Part shown: positions 35,737 to 47,544 of the stretch, piece after piece | How the letters are laid out: every line of letters begins with the position of its first letter | Numbering within the stretch: the first letter of the stretch is position 1 | Source: Corynebacterium haematomassiliense | GTDB taxonomy: Bacteria; Actinomycetota; Actinomycetes; Mycobacteriales; Mycobacteriaceae | Length of the DNA stretch: 64,000 nt | Reading direction: 5' to 3' | Assembly (NCBI RefSeq): GCF_013978595.1 | Contig: NZ_JACDTZ010000002.1 | Coordinates: 372,001-436,000 of the forward strand | Notes under the pieces: generated by a model | What the model was told of the DNA's origin: nothing | The model's database searches: none | What the model saw: the letters and a program-made list of their open reading frames with translations, nothing else | Program-made: the position numbers and the translations under genes

Positions 35737-37479
35737 ATGGCGCGCACACGCCGTTTGCAATCTGATCCCCTGATTTTCTTCTCCGCGCTGGGTTTCATCC
35801 TGGTGTTCGTCGCCGCCACCCTGGCGTTCGGCGACCAAGCCCGCGAAACCTACGCGGCCGTCTCCGGCTGGCTGATGGACCACTTCACGTGGCTCTACAT
35901 CGGCGGCGTCTCCGCCACGCTGATCTTCCTCATCGTGGTGTTCGTCTCCCGCTACGGCAACCTGCGCCTGGGCGATGATGACGAAGAGCCGGAGTATTCC
36001 TACCCCGTCTGGTTCGCCATGCTCTTCGCCGCCGGCATGGGCGCGACGCTGATGTTCTGGGGCGCGGCCGAGCCGCTCAACCACGCCTACAACCCGCCGC
36101 GCGGCGGCTACGACTCCATGAGCCGCGACGCGATTATCCAGGCGTTCCAGTTCACCTACTACCACTTCGGCATCCACATGTGGGTCATCTTCACGTTGCC
36201 TGGTCTGGCCGTGGGGTACTTCGTCTATAAGCGAAAGATGCCCGCGCGCATGTCGTCGATGTTCTCGCCGCTGCTCGGCGGCAAGGTCTACGACACCCCG
36301 GGCAAGCTGCTCGACGCCCTGGGCATCATCGGCACTGTCTTCGGCCTCGCCGTGTCCGTGGGCCTGGGTGTGCTGCAGATTTCTGCGGGCATGAACATTC
36401 TTTGGGACGTCCCACTGGTCACCCCCGTACAAATCGGCATCATCTGCGCGATCACCCTCGCCGCCTCGATTTCCGTGGCCACGGGTCTGGACAAGGGGGT
36501 GAAGATCCTGTCCAACCTGAACATCGCCGGCACGGTTCTGCTGATGATCTTTGTGCTGCTCACCGGCCCCACGCTGAAGCTGCTCGGCCAGATCACCGAG
36601 TCCTTCGGCATCTACGCCCAGTCGCTGCCGGAGCTGATGTTCTGGGTGGATTCCTACAACGACAACCCGGGCTGGCACGCCACCTGGACCGCCTTCTACT
36701 GGGCGTGGACTATTTGCTGGTCGCCGTTTGTGGGCATGTTCTTCGCCCGCATCTCCCGCGGCCGCACTGTGCGCGAGTTCATCGGCGGCACGCTGCTTCT
36801 GCCCACCACCTTCGACCTGATCTGGTTTTCCATCTTCGGCCGCGCTGCCATTGACATGGAGGAGCAGGACCCGGGCGTGCTCACCACCCCGGTGGTGGAG
36901 GAGGGAGACACCCCGCAGGCGCTGTTCTCCCTGCTTGCGGAGTACCCGCTCTACGCCGTCACCGGAGCCCTGGCACTGGTGGTGATCGTGTTCTACTTTG
37001 TCACCTCCATGGACTCCGCCGCGGTGGTGATGGACATGTTCGCCTCCGGCGAGGAGAACAAGTCGCCCACCTACTACCGGGTCGGCTGGGTCGTCGCCGT
37101 CGGTTTGGTCACCGGCGCGCTGCTGTTTATCAACGATTCCGGCATTGAAGCCCTGCAGCAAGTGGTGATCATCATCGCGCTGCCGTTCTTCTTCATGTAC
37201 TTCGTCATGATGTACTCGCTGACGAAGGCGATGAACGACGACTCCGCCGCCGCGCGCAAGACCCGCTCGCGCACCTGGGAGAAGACCGACACCGCGGAGA
37301 AGCTCGAGGAGGGTGAGAACAAGCCGGCCCCGGGCTATGACGCGGAGGGCAACGAGGTCGAGCGCCCCGAGCTCGAGTACGACGCGGAGGACGATTCCTG
37401 GAAGTTCCCCGAGGGCTTCAGGTTGGATCGCAGCGGCGAGAACGACACGCTTGTCGACGACCGCAGGTCCGACACGTAG
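35737..37479 (+). CDS. BCCT-family compatible-solute transporter
   Basis: 580 aa with about 12 membrane helices. Family motifs are GMGATLMFWGAAEPLNH (helix 3 region) and the helix 8 signature WAWTICWSPFVGMFFARISR. The long acidic C-terminal tail (about residues 495-580) may act as an osmosensor, as in C. glutamicum BetP, LcoP and EctP. BCCT proteins import betaine, ectoine or proline with sodium or protons; the substrate is not decidable here. The nearby ectC makes ectoine-type solutes plausible. Confidence 0.93.
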   Translation: MARTRRLQSDPLIFFSALGFILVFVAATLAFGDQARETYAAVSGWLMDHFTWLYIGGVSATLIFLIVVFVSRYGNLRLGDDDEEPEYSYPVWFAMLFAAGMGATLMFWGAAEPLNHAYNPPRGGYDSMSRDAIIQAFQFTYYHFGIHMWVIFTLPGLAVGYFVYKRKMPARMSSMFSPLLGGKVYDTPGKLLDALGIIGTVFGLAVSVGLGVLQISAGMNILWDVPLVTPVQIGIICAITLAASISVATGLDKGVKILSNLNIAGTVLLMIFVLLTGPTLKLLGQITESFGIYAQSLPELMFWVDSYNDNPGWHATWTAFYWAWTICWSPFVGMFFARISRGRTVREFIGGTLLLPTTFDLIWFSIFGRAAIDMEEQDPGVLTTPVVEEGDTPQALFSLLAEYPLYAVTGALALVVIVFYFVTSMDSAAVVMDMFASGEENKSPTYYRVGWVVAVGLVTGALLFINDSGIEALQQVVIIIALPFFFMYFVMMYSLTKAMNDDSAAARKTRSRTWEKTDTAEKLEEGENKPAPGYDAEGNEVERPELEYDAEDDSWKFPEGFRLDRSGENDTLVDDRRSDT

Positions 37480-37485
37480 CCAGCG

Positions 37486-37917
37486 CTAGCGGGCCAGCCG
37501 CATTGTTCTGTGCGGGATGCCGGTGTCGAGGAACTCCTCGCCCTCGGCCACGAGCCCGAACTGCTCGTAGTAGCCGACTAGGCCGGACTGCGCCTCGACG
37601 ATGAGGTCGCCGGGGAAGCGCTCGGTGTAGGCGATGCCGGTGCGCACGATCTCCGGGCCGAGACCGGACCCGCGGTGGTCGGGGTGGACCACAAACCGGC
37701 CGAAGCGGGAGCCGTCCGCGGTGGGGAAGACGCGGGCGCACCCGGCCAACGTGTCGCCGTCGAAGGCGAGGATGTGGCGGGTGTCAGGGCTCGCGTCTTG
37801 GTCGTCGATCTCGTTGAAGGGGCAGTTCTGCTCTGCCACGAAGACGTCCACACGCAGCTTGTACAGCTGGTGAACCTCGAGTGGGGTCATCTCACGCAGC
37901 GATTTCAGGCTGATCAT
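37486..37917 (-). CDS. ElaA-like GNAT N-acetyltransferase
   Basis: 143 aa from ATG 37917. LYKLRVDVFVAEQNCPFNEID is the ElaA-type N-terminus, and the acetyl-CoA-binding loop is RFVVHPDHRGSGLG. It is predicted to be a cytosolic acetyltransferase of unknown substrate. The start overlaps the end of the DUF418 gene by 26 nt, so the pair is probably co-transcribed. Confidence 0.88.
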   Translation of the reverse strand: MISLKSLREMTPLEVHQLYKLRVDVFVAEQNCPFNEIDDQDASPDTRHILAFDGDTLAGCARVFPTADGSRFGRFVVHPDHRGSGLGPEIVRTGIAYTERFPGDLIVEAQSGLVGYYEQFGLVAEGEEFLDTGIPHRTMRLAR

Positions 37918-39157
37918 ATTTCGGCTCAATCCTTCCCGTCTTTCCGTAGGAGAGGTGGCGGTGCGCCCACTCGAACGGGCCCTGCTTGCCCGCCCGGTCC
38001 AGCGCAACTGCCAGCAGCAGAGTAATCAACCACACTGCAAAGCCGATGAGCAGCTTGCCGGTGACCGAGGTGTCCAGGCCGATGCCCAAAAACGCCGGGG
38101 TGCAGATCGCAATGAAGAGGAACGACTGCGCGAGATACCCCGACATGGAGCGCTTGCCCAGCGCCACGAACGCCCGGGCCCAACCCGGGACCCGGTTGTT
38201 CAGCTCGTCTGTGGCCAGCGCGAGCAGCGCCAGAATGCCCGGGCCGGTGAGGTAGCCGAGCGCCTGGTTGAGCACGAACAGCGGCAGCTCCCACTCGTCC
38301 GGCAGCACGCCCGCGGCGGCTAAGCCCCAGGGCAGGCCGACGCAGAGGATGACCAGCCCGGTGATAATGCTCCAGGTGACGAGGGTGCGGCGGTGCGCGT
38401 GGACGTCGGTAAGCACCTGCTCTCGCGCCCACACGTAGCCGATGATGGCAAGCGATAACAGCTGCAGCACCGCAAACGGCTGCGCGACCAGCTGCCCGAG
38501 TGCCATGTCCAGGTTGGACGAGAAGTACGCCCCGAAGGTGTCGAAGGTGGCGGTGGGTTCGGACTGGTTGAAGCCGCCGGAGGCGTCAAAGTAGAACGAC
38601 GCGATACCGCCGGCGACGCCGAGGGCCGTGAACAGGCCGAGGATGGTGTAGGCGATGATGCGCAGCGTCTTCGAACTCAGCGTGAGCATCGCCGCGAGGA
38701 AGATGCCCACCAGCCCGTAGGTGAGCATGATGTCGCCGTAGAACAGCAGGAACATGTGCGCCACGCCGAACAGCGCGAGCGCGCCGTAGCGGCGGTACAG
38801 CACGCGCCGGGCCTGCTTGGCGGGGTAGTGCTTGCGGTACAGGCTGGCCGCGACCAGGCCGAAGCCGAAGCCCAGCAGCGTGGAGAACATCGGCAGGCCG
38901 CGCACGTGGATGAACATCGCGGCGAACACCGCGCCGATCTGGTCGATCACGCTGTCCGGGCGCACGCCGCCGACGGACCAGCCCACGCGGGATTGGTCCT
39001 CCGACCAGTCGTTGATCACCCAAGCCTGGGCGGCGTTGGCCATCGCGATGCCCAACAGGGCGGTGCCGCGCGCCAGATCCGGGACGATCAGGCGGGGGCG
39101 TTGCTGTGTGGGTTGGTGTTCGGGTTGATGCTGTTCGGCGTTAGCGGCTTCGTGCAT
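37892..39157 (-). CDS. DUF418 family membrane protein
   Basis: 421 aa from ATG 39157. About 9-10 membrane helices. PDLARGTALLGIAMANA at the N-terminus and the C-terminal DUF418 segment (GKRSMSGYLAQSFLF) define the YeiB-like family, related to acyltransferase-3-like proteins. The function is unknown; roles in envelope modification have been suggested for relatives. Confidence 0.88.
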   Translation of the reverse strand: MHEAANAEQHQPEHQPTQQRPRLIVPDLARGTALLGIAMANAAQAWVINDWSEDQSRVGWSVGGVRPDSVIDQIGAVFAAMFIHVRGLPMFSTLLGFGFGLVAASLYRKHYPAKQARRVLYRRYGALALFGVAHMFLLFYGDIMLTYGLVGIFLAAMLTLSSKTLRIIAYTILGLFTALGVAGGIASFYFDASGGFNQSEPTATFDTFGAYFSSNLDMALGQLVAQPFAVLQLLSLAIIGYVWAREQVLTDVHAHRRTLVTWSIITGLVILCVGLPWGLAAAGVLPDEWELPLFVLNQALGYLTGPGILALLALATDELNNRVPGWARAFVALGKRSMSGYLAQSFLFIAICTPAFLGIGLDTSVTGKLLIGFAVWLITLLLAVALDRAGKQGPFEWAHRHLSYGKTGRIEPKYDQPEIAA

Positions 39158-39278
39158 GCGCTCAAGGTACCGCCTCAGCCGCGCATCAGCCACGTTTGCG
39201 GTTACTGGCCCGCGAAGGTTAGGGATGTGGTTGAATGTCTCTGTTGATACTCATGTTGCCAATGTGATTGGGGTTGCT

Positions 39279-40136
39279 ATGCGTCGCTCGTCCGCCGCCC
39301 GCCTGCTTACCGCCGCGTTTCTGATTGCCACCTCGGCGGCTATCGGCAGCCCCGCGGCGCACGCCCAACAGGCGGAGGCGCCGGTGGGTGACCTGGTCAA
39401 CTACGTCTGGCGCACCGACCCGGTGTCCAAGGCCCTGGCCGGAAAGCCGATGGCGGACAAGGTCCTGCACCGCGTTCCCGGCTCCTTCTTCGACGCACCG
39501 CGCACCCCGGCCGAGTCCGATGAAGCGATGCGACGCGGCCGCGCGCTCTACGGCCCGAGCACCCCGCTGTATGTCGGCTCCGAGCCCGGCAAGGAAGTCA
39601 TGTGCACCACCACGGCGGCCGGCTACAACGACCGCGGCGAGAAAATCGCCGTCACCGCCGGCCACTGCGGCAATGTCGGCGACGCCGTACGCTCCGCGGA
39701 CTCCTGGCAGCTCGGCCGCACCGGCACGATCACACACGTCAACCGCGAGCTGGACTACGCGGTGATCACGCTCGCCGACAACACCGAGGTCACCCGCTCC
39801 TACAACGGCGTGACCGTCAACCACTTGGGCGGCGCACCGGTGAAGCCGGGCGGCGTGGTGTGCAAGACCGGCGTGGCCTCCGGCACCACCTGCGGTCCCA
39901 CCTACACCGACTGGGAAGCGCGCAACACCAACCAGGTCTGCGCCATGCAGGGCGACTCGGGCGCGCCGCTGATGGTGGGTGACCGCGTCATCGGCATGAT
40001 CAACGGCGGCATCTGGGGCCCGCCGTTCAACGTGGCCTGCCGCACCCCGCTGCAGGGCCCGCTGCACGCGCCGACGGGCGCGCTGCGCATGGACGCCGTG
40101 CTCGGCGACATCCCGGGCGGGTTCCGCCTGCCGTAG
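39279..40136 (+). CDS. Secreted trypsin-like (S1) serine protease
   Basis: 285 aa from ATG 39279. A signal peptide ends AHA-QQ near residue 31. The catalytic triad is visible as VTAGHCG, ELDYAVI and QGDSGAPL. Cysteine pairs (VMCTTT...GHCG; VVCKTG...TTCG; QVCAMQ...VACRT) suit three disulfides. A propeptide of about 80 residues precedes the protease domain. It is a single gene convergent with the phosphatase gene. Confidence 0.92.
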   Translation: MRRSSAARLLTAAFLIATSAAIGSPAAHAQQAEAPVGDLVNYVWRTDPVSKALAGKPMADKVLHRVPGSFFDAPRTPAESDEAMRRGRALYGPSTPLYVGSEPGKEVMCTTTAAGYNDRGEKIAVTAGHCGNVGDAVRSADSWQLGRTGTITHVNRELDYAVITLADNTEVTRSYNGVTVNHLGGAPVKPGGVVCKTGVASGTTCGPTYTDWEARNTNQVCAMQGDSGAPLMVGDRVIGMINGGIWGPPFNVACRTPLQGPLHAPTGALRMDAVLGDIPGGFRLP

Positions 40137-40151
40137 GCGGCGCGGGCCCCG

Positions 40152-40952
40152 CTAGCCCTGCAGGCGCTCCGCGATCTCGCCCACGATCTGCGGGTTGCCG
40201 GCAACGCACCAGGTCACGTCACCCGCGTCGACCTTGATGCAGCGCCCGCCGACGGCCTCGACCAGCGCCTTGCCCGGCAGCCAATCCCAATCCGGCACGG
40301 TGTGCTGCAGCCACGCGCCCATCTGCCCGGACGCGAGGTTCGACAGGTCCACGGAACCCGCACCCATCATGCGCATCGTCGCCGCGCCCGTGACCACGCG
40401 CAGCCACGCCTCGCGCACATCGTCGTTGGCCATAAAGGTCGGGTGCAGGTAGGTCACCACTGCGCTTTCGCCTAGCGACGACTCCGCCAAGCCCCCAAGC
40501 TCCACCCCGTCGCGCGTGGCCGCACCGTCCGCCGCGATCCACGTGGTGTCCGTGGCGGGGCGGTGCACGGCGCCGATGGCGGGGGAGTGGGCGGAGTTGT
40601 CGTCTACAAGTGCGATCGCCGAGCAGAAGTAGTCCGAGCCCTGGGAGAAGTTGTAGGTGCCGTCGACCGGGTCGATCACCCACGTGCGGCCGGTAGAAGA
40701 GGCGCGGGAGGCGCCCTCCTCGCCGATCACGCCGTCGTCGCCGCGCAGCGCCTGAAGCGCCTCGGACACGAAGCGCTCCGCGGTGCGGTCGGCTTCCGTG
40801 ACCACGTCGGAGACAGAGGTTTTCACCTCCGCGTCCAGGCCCTCGCCGCGCATGCGCAGCGCCAGCTGGCCGGCGTGGCGCACGAGCGCGGCTGCGAGCT
40901 CGGCGTCGGAATCGTTGCGGTGGTCGGAAATAAACTGCTGCGTATCGGTCAC
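40152..40952 (-). CDS. Inositol-monophosphatase-family phosphatase (HisN-like)
   Basis: 266 aa. Metal and phosphate motifs are GEEGA, WVIDPVDGTYNF and PDWDWLPGKALVEAVGG. Family members hydrolyse inositol phosphate or histidinol phosphate. In C. glutamicum, as I recall, hisN and an inositol phosphatase gene lie just upstream of prfB, so histidinol-phosphatase is a real possibility. Membership is clear, the substrate is not. Confidence 0.88.
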   Translation of the reverse strand: MTDTQQFISDHRNDSDAELAAALVRHAGQLALRMRGEGLDAEVKTSVSDVVTEADRTAERFVSEALQALRGDDGVIGEEGASRASSTGRTWVIDPVDGTYNFSQGSDYFCSAIALVDDNSAHSPAIGAVHRPATDTTWIAADGAATRDGVELGGLAESSLGESAVVTYLHPTFMANDDVREAWLRVVTGAATMRMMGAGSVDLSNLASGQMGAWLQHTVPDWDWLPGKALVEAVGGRCIKVDAGDVTWCVAGNPQIVGEIAERLQG

Positions 40953-40959
40953 GCGGCCA

Positions 40960-42858
<1,899 letters not shown>

Positions 42859-42908
42859 GGGTCGCAGGCCACTGTATCCCGTCTTGGTGGCCGTGTCAGG
42901 CGGTTCGC

Positions 42909-42923
42909 TAGACTTTGCCCCTA
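42909..42923 (+). promoter_or_regulatory. Probable leaderless promoter of prfB (-10 TAGACT)
   Basis: TAGACT at 42909-42914 lies 8 nt before ATG 42923. No ribosome-binding site lies between them. Confidence 0.5.
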
Positions 42924-44023
42924 TGCAGCCGGAAACTCAGACGCGGATCAAGGACTTAAGCTCCACACTTTCCACCATTGAGAAGGTGATGGACCTGGAC
43001 GTCCTGCGCGAGCGCGCCCGCGAGCTGGAGGCCCAAGCCGGGGACCCGTCGCTTTGGGACGACCCCGCGCACGCGCAAAAGGTCACCACCGAGCTGTCGA
43101 ACGTGCAGGCGCGGCTAAAGAAGGTCACGTCGCTGCGCTCGCGTATCGACGACCTCCCGGTGATGTACGAACTCGCCGAAGAAGAAGGCGACGCATCCAT
43201 GGCCGACGAGGAGCTGGCAGACGTTGCCGCGCAGATTGACTCACTGGAGGTGCAGACCATGCTTTCCGGCGAATACGACCAGCGCGAAGCCGTGGTGCAC
43301 ATCCGCTCCGGCGCCGGCGGCGTGGACGCGGCGGACTGGGCCGAGATGCTCATGCGCATGTACACCCGCTGGGCCGAAAAAGCCGGCCACAAGGTGGACA
43401 TCTACGACATCTCCTACGCGGAAGAAGCCGGCATCAAGTCCGCCACCTTCGTGGTGCACGGCGAGTACCTCTACGGCCAGCTGTCGGTGGAGCAGGGCGC
43501 GCACCGGCTCGTGCGCATCTCGCCCTTTGACAACCAGGCGCGTCGCCAGACCTCATTCGCCGAGGTGGAGGTGCTGCCGGTGGTGGAGCAGACCGACCAC
43601 ATCGACATCCCGGACTCCGACATCCGCGTCGATGTCTACCGCTCCTCCGGCCCCGGCGGGCAGAGCGTGAACACCACCGACTCCGCAGTGCGCATCACCC
43701 ACATCCCCACCGGCATTGTGGTGACCTGCCAGAACGAGAAGTCCCAGATCCAGAACAAGGCCTCGGCGCTCAACGTCTTGCAGTCCAAGCTGCTGGAGAA
43801 GAAGCGCCAGGAGGAAAAGGCCGAAATGGATGCCCTCGGCGCCGGCGGCAACGCCAGCTGGGGCAACCAAATGCGCTCCTATGTCCTGCACCCGTATCAG
43901 ATGGTCAAGGACCTGCGCACCGACTTTGAGGTCGGCGACCCGCAGAAGGTCCTCGACGGCGACATCGACGGGTTCTTAGAGGCCGGCATCCGCTGGCGCA
44001 TGGCGCAGCAGCAGGAGGCGTAA
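42923..44023 (+). CDS. prfB: Peptide chain release factor 2
   Basis: 366 aa from ATG 42923. The peptidyl-tRNA hydrolysis motif GGQ is in [10 protein letters not shown], and the stop-codon-recognition tripeptide SPF (RISPFDN) identifies RF2. The in-frame autoregulatory frameshift (CTTTGA) of E. coli prfB is absent; the frame is continuous. Related genomes usually have ftsE next, but here about 14 kb intervenes. Confidence 0.96.
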   Translation: MQPETQTRIKDLSSTLSTIEKVMDLDVLRERARELEAQAGDPSLWDDPAHAQKVTTELSNVQARLKKVTSLRSRIDDLPVMYELAEEEGDASMADEELADVAAQIDSLEVQTMLSGEYDQREAVVHIRSGAGGVDAADWAEMLMRMYTRWAEKAGHKVDIYDISYAEEAGIKSATFVVHGEYLYGQLSVEQGAHRLVRISPFDNQARRQTSFAEVEVLPVVEQTDHIDIPDSDIRVDVYRSSGPGGQSVNTTDSAVRITHIPTGIVVTCQNEKSQIQNKASALNVLQSKLLEKKRQEEKAEMDALGAGGNASWGNQMRSYVLHPYQMVKDLRTDFEVGDPQKVLDGDIDGFLEAGIRWRMAQQQEA

Positions 44024-44144
44024 GGCTGCCGACAAGGCGCCCCGGCTGTGACGGATGTGACATCGCGTTTTCGCGCGACCTGGGGATAGTGACAAATGTG
44101 ACAGAGCGCGCTTTGTGTCAAGTGGTTGTGAACGGGTTTAGGTG

Positions 44145-45119
44145 TTAGATCGTGATGGGTTGTGGGGTTGGGGCGGTTTGGGTGGTGGTGCGGATGATGC
44201 TGACTTCTGCCGGGAGGCCTGTGCCAGCTTTGGTGTCCGGTAGTTGTGTGATGATGCCTTCGCTGAGTGCGTTTCGCATCCCTTCCTCTCGTTTGCGTTG
44301 CAGTTCGGTCCAGGTGCCGTCGAGGACTGCTTGTGGTGGGTAGTAGTTGATCCCGCTGTGTGGGGTGGCGTTGTAGACCGGCACCCAGGCGCTGACCCAG
44401 GTGTTTGCTTCGCCCAGCGTGGTGAAGGTTTTCGGGTAGTAGGTCCTGGTCTTTAGGGTGTGGAACACCGACTCGGTGTGCGGGTTGTCGTTGCTGGTGT
44501 GCGGCCGGTTCAATGAGCGGGCCACACCATGTTCGGCAAACAGTTTGCCGAGTCGTTTGCTGGTCATGGCAGCGCCGTTGTCGGAGTGGACAGTGTGCAC
44601 ATTTGGAAAACGGGTGAAGATGTCGGCGAACATCGCTGCTGCAAGCTGGCTGTTTTCTCGTTCTGCGACGACGAACCCGACGATGGCGCGCGAGTACAGA
44701 TCGATCACCATGTGCAACGCGAAGGTTTGTCCGTAGTACTGGCCAGGCAAAAACGTGATGTCCCAGCACAGCACCTGCCCGGGGGCGGTGGCGTGCACAT
44801 GCGGCGGTGTGGCGTCGTGGCGGCGTTTGGCTTGTCTGGCTTTGGTGTTGTGGCGTTGGTGCAGCAGTTTGCCGTGGGCTTTGGCCACCCGGTAGAAGCT
44901 GCGCAGGCTCGCCAGGTAGATCCCGTTGTTCAACGCGGCGTAAAACACCTGGTCCACCCCGCAATGCGGATTGTCGTCCAGCAGCTCCACTATGTCTGTG
45001 ACTGTGGCATCAGACAGCCGGTTGATCCGGCGTTGGTGATGCGGGATCGGGTTGTCGGTGCGTGGGCGCGGATTGGTTTCGTAGAAGACCCGGCTGCGTG
45101 AGGCACCGATGATGCCCAT
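44145..45119 (-). CDS. IS3-family transposase OrfB (DDE integrase)
   Basis: 324 aa from the internal ATG. The rve integrase core has DDE residues in LCWDITFLPG, TVHSDNGAAM and NPHTESVFHTLK. Upstream, the same frame is open into the end of the first gene (QAEETLINQLVSVGY), so the active form may be a frameshift fusion with the upstream gene. It is intact and possibly active. Confidence 0.92.
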   Translation of the reverse strand: MGIIGASRSRVFYETNPRPRTDNPIPHHQRRINRLSDATVTDIVELLDDNPHCGVDQVFYAALNNGIYLASLRSFYRVAKAHGKLLHQRHNTKARQAKRRHDATPPHVHATAPGQVLCWDITFLPGQYYGQTFALHMVIDLYSRAIVGFVVAERENSQLAAAMFADIFTRFPNVHTVHSDNGAAMTSKRLGKLFAEHGVARSLNRPHTSNDNPHTESVFHTLKTRTYYPKTFTTLGEANTWVSAWVPVYNATPHSGINYYPPQAVLDGTWTELQRKREEGMRNALSEGIITQLPDTKAGTGLPAEVSIIRTTTQTAPTPQPITI

Positions 45120-45160
45120 CGCCTTCGTTTTGGAGTATCCGACGGAAACGAGCTGGTTGA

Positions 45161-46084
45161 TCAGCGTTTCTTCCGCTTGCCGGCCTTGCTCGTAGAGGCG
45201 TTGTTGGGCGTCGGTGAGGACTTTTCCTCCGCGTTTGAGTCCACGCCAGGTGCTCCTGGCATGGTCGCTAAAGCTTTTCCCAACACATCAGTGGCCAGCT
45301 CAGCCCGCTCTGCCCTTTCCGTCGCCTTATCTAAGGCACGCTGCATTGCTTCTTCACGGCGTTTGGCATCGAGTTCGAGCTTGCGTTTGTCCTGCGTCAG
45401 CGCAGAAATTTCCTTGCGCAGCTGCTGAATTTCGGCGCATTCATCCATCGTCAACGTTCCAACCCTCCTTGGTCTTGTGCGTGTTGGCAGATCACCGTCA
45501 GCCACCATTGCGGTCCAGCGTCGCACGGTGTGATGGGCAAGTCCATGCGCCACTAACCAGGCTTCTTTCTGGCCATGCGGCACTAACCCGTACTCGACGA
45601 CCACCTCACGGATGTACTCCGCACTAGGTCTGCCCAGGTAGGCAGCATCAGCCATGTGTTTGGCGCGCTCGACGCCGTCAACGCCGTCGTCCACGGTTTT
45701 CGATTTCTGCAGTGCGCGGGCCCAACGCTTGATGTTGAGATATTGAATTCCCTGCCGGGCGCACCACGGGCCTTTCGTGCCATTGGGCAACAGGTTGTAA
45801 ATCGTGATCATCTGCCGCTGCTGTGCTGGATGAAACCAACTGCCAGAACCGGTCACGCGGTACGGGGAGAACACGAACGCCACAGCGTCAAGCGATGTCA
45901 ACGTCTCATCATCGAGTACTTCCCCCGCCGCCAGCACACGCGGCGGCAGCGACAAGATCTCCTCGACCCCCTCGCGCGACGTCTTAGGCTTGACCTTTCG
46001 GGCAACCACCGGGGCATCAACGGACGGTGGCGACGTCAACGACGACGGCACCAACTGAGGCAACTGTGAATCGGTCATGAACAA
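45161..46084 (-). CDS. IS3-like OrfA, unusually long DNA-binding protein
   Basis: 307 aa, about three times the usual IS3 OrfA. The middle contains two helix-turn-helix-like repeats (GIQYLNIKRWARAL and GLAHHTVRRWTAMV), followed by a predicted coiled coil (about residues 215-275) suited to leucine-zipper dimerisation. It ends in a basic KAGKRKKR tail close to the frame of OrfB, suggesting a -1 frameshift fusion. Confidence 0.8.
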   Translation of the reverse strand: MFMTDSQLPQLVPSSLTSPPSVDAPVVARKVKPKTSREGVEEILSLPPRVLAAGEVLDDETLTSLDAVAFVFSPYRVTGSGSWFHPAQQRQMITIYNLLPNGTKGPWCARQGIQYLNIKRWARALQKSKTVDDGVDGVERAKHMADAAYLGRPSAEYIREVVVEYGLVPHGQKEAWLVAHGLAHHTVRRWTAMVADGDLPTRTRPRRVGTLTMDECAEIQQLRKEISALTQDKRKLELDAKRREEAMQRALDKATERAERAELATDVLGKALATMPGAPGVDSNAEEKSSPTPNNASTSKAGKRKKR

Positions 46085-46215
46085 AACCTCCTACGGTACG
46101 TCGTTCACAACCACTCTGGCACTAAGGGGCGAATGTCACATCCGTCACTGAGAAGCCCCCGCTGCCGGGGTGAAGCCGGGAGCGGGGGCTGCGGACGTGA
46201 GCCGGCAGCAAGCCG

Positions 46216-47544
46216 TTAGGCGTCGCGGAGATCGATGCCCTTGGTCTCCGGGAGGATCTTCATGCTGATCAGGGTGAGCACGCACAGCACCACAACGTAG
46301 ATACCCGAAATGTGCGTGAGGTCGTGGGACGTGAACCACTGGAAAATGTACGGTGCGGTGCCGCCGAAGACGGCCACGGACAGGGAGTAGGCGAAGCCGA
46401 TGCTGCTGGTGCGCTGGGAGGTGGGGAAGACCTCCGCCATCACCGGGGCCAGCAGCGCGCCGCCGGCTGCAACCGCCACCACCGCGACGGTGGCGGCGAC
46501 GAGCATGGTCCACGGGCGGGAATCGATCATGCCCATCAGCGGGATCTGTAGCAGGCCCACCGAGATGGCGAAGGTGTACATCACGGGTTTACGGCCGATG
46601 CGGTCAGACAGCGCACCCCACAGCGGGAGGGCGATCAGGCCGCAGGTCTGCGCGAACACGGACACCCAGTACGCGCCCTGAGTGGACATGCCGGCGTGGG
46701 TGATGGCGTAGGTGGAGACGTAGGACGTCCAGGTGTAGTGCGCTGCGGTCACACCGGAGACCATGCCGATGACCAGCAGGATGTTCATCCAGTTGGAGCG
46801 GACCGGGGTCTGCGGGCGGGTGGCCGAGAGGTCGTCGTAGGACTCGGCGCCGCCTTCCTGGATCTCGTTGAAGTGCTCGGACTCCTGCATGTGGCGGCGC
46901 AGGTACAGGGCCACGAACGCGGCAGCGGCGCCCAGCCAGAACGGGATGCGCCAGCCCCACGCGCCGATCTGCTCGTCGCTAAGCACAAGCGAAATGATGC
47001 CGCCGAGGGTGTAGGCGATCACTGAGCCGCCGAAGATGGACATGTAGACCATGGAGCCCCACTTGCCGCGGCGGTCGCGCGGGGCGATCTCCGGGATGTA
47101 GCTGTTGGCCGTGGCTGATTCGCCGCCGTGGGCGAAGCCCTGGATCACGCGCACCAGCAGCAGGATGACGGAGGCCCAGATGCCGATCTGCTCGTAGGTG
47201 GGCATGACACCGATGACCACGGCGGACAGCGCCATGATGATGATCGTCATCATCAGCACGTTCTTCCGGCCCACGCGGTCTGCGATGCGGCCGAAGATGA
47301 TGCCGCCCAGCGGGCGGACTAGGAAGCCGACAGCAAAGACGCCGAAGGTGGCCAACAGTGCAGAGGTGGGGTCGGATTTGTCGAAGAAGGCTGCCGCGAT
47401 AAACGGGGCGAAGACGGCGTAGGAGCTCCACTCGAACCATTCGAGCAGCTGGCCGATGAGGCTGGCGCCGAGGGACTTCTTGTCGGCTGGGCGTTCGGCC
47501 GCGATATGGGTCGTGCCCATTGTGGAGCGGGGTTTTGTACTCAC
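46216..47544 (-). CDS. MFS transporter, metabolite:H+ symporter (MHS) type
   Basis: 442 aa from GTG 47544, with GGAGG upstream. Twelve membrane helices. The MFS motif GRIADRVGRKNVL after helix 2 and RVIQGFAHGGE are MHS hallmarks (KgtP, ProP, ShiA, citrate carriers). It probably imports an organic acid or betaine with protons. It is divergent from the biotin carboxylase operon across a 367-bp gap, which suggests a carboxylate substrate linked to that enzyme (inference). Confidence 0.9.
   Translation of the reverse strand: MSTKPRSTMGTTHIAAERPADKKSLGASLIGQLLEWFEWSSYAVFAPFIAAAFFDKSDPTSALLATFGVFAVGFLVRPLGGIIFGRIADRVGRKNVLMMTIIIMALSAVVIGVMPTYEQIGIWASVILLLVRVIQGFAHGGESATANSYIPEIAPRDRRGKWGSMVYMSIFGGSVIAYTLGGIISLVLSDEQIGAWGWRIPFWLGAAAAFVALYLRRHMQESEHFNEIQEGGAESYDDLSATRPQTPVRSNWMNILLVIGMVSGVTAAHYTWTSYVSTYAITHAGMSTQGAYWVSVFAQTCGLIALPLWGALSDRIGRKPVMYTFAISVGLLQIPLMGMIDSRPWTMLVAATVAVVAVAAGGALLAPVMAEVFPTSQRTSSIGFAYSLSVAVFGGTAPYIFQWFTSHDLTHISGIYVVVLCVLTLISMKILPETKGIDLRDA

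Larger units (their letters stand above)
44047..46149. mobile_element. IS3-like element with complex repeated ends, about 2.1 kb
   Basis: Inverted ends share TGTGACGGATGTGACAT (left, from 44047; right, complement ending near 46149) and the inner block GTGGTTGTGAACG (near 44122-44134, with its complement near 46101-46113). The left end has a second copy, GTGACAAATGTGACA, at 44089-44103. The repeats bracket two transposition genes on the minus strand. Confidence 0.7.

Noticed and set aside
35704..37161. A 485-codon minus-strand open frame opposite the BCCT gene
   Set aside because: Composition (His/Gly/Arg/Glu repeats) is that of an antisense shadow; the BCCT frame explains the sequence.
42923..43100. 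Programmed +1 frameshift in prfB
   Set aside because: The RF2 frame is continuous from ATG 42923 and no CTTTGA-type slippery stop is present.
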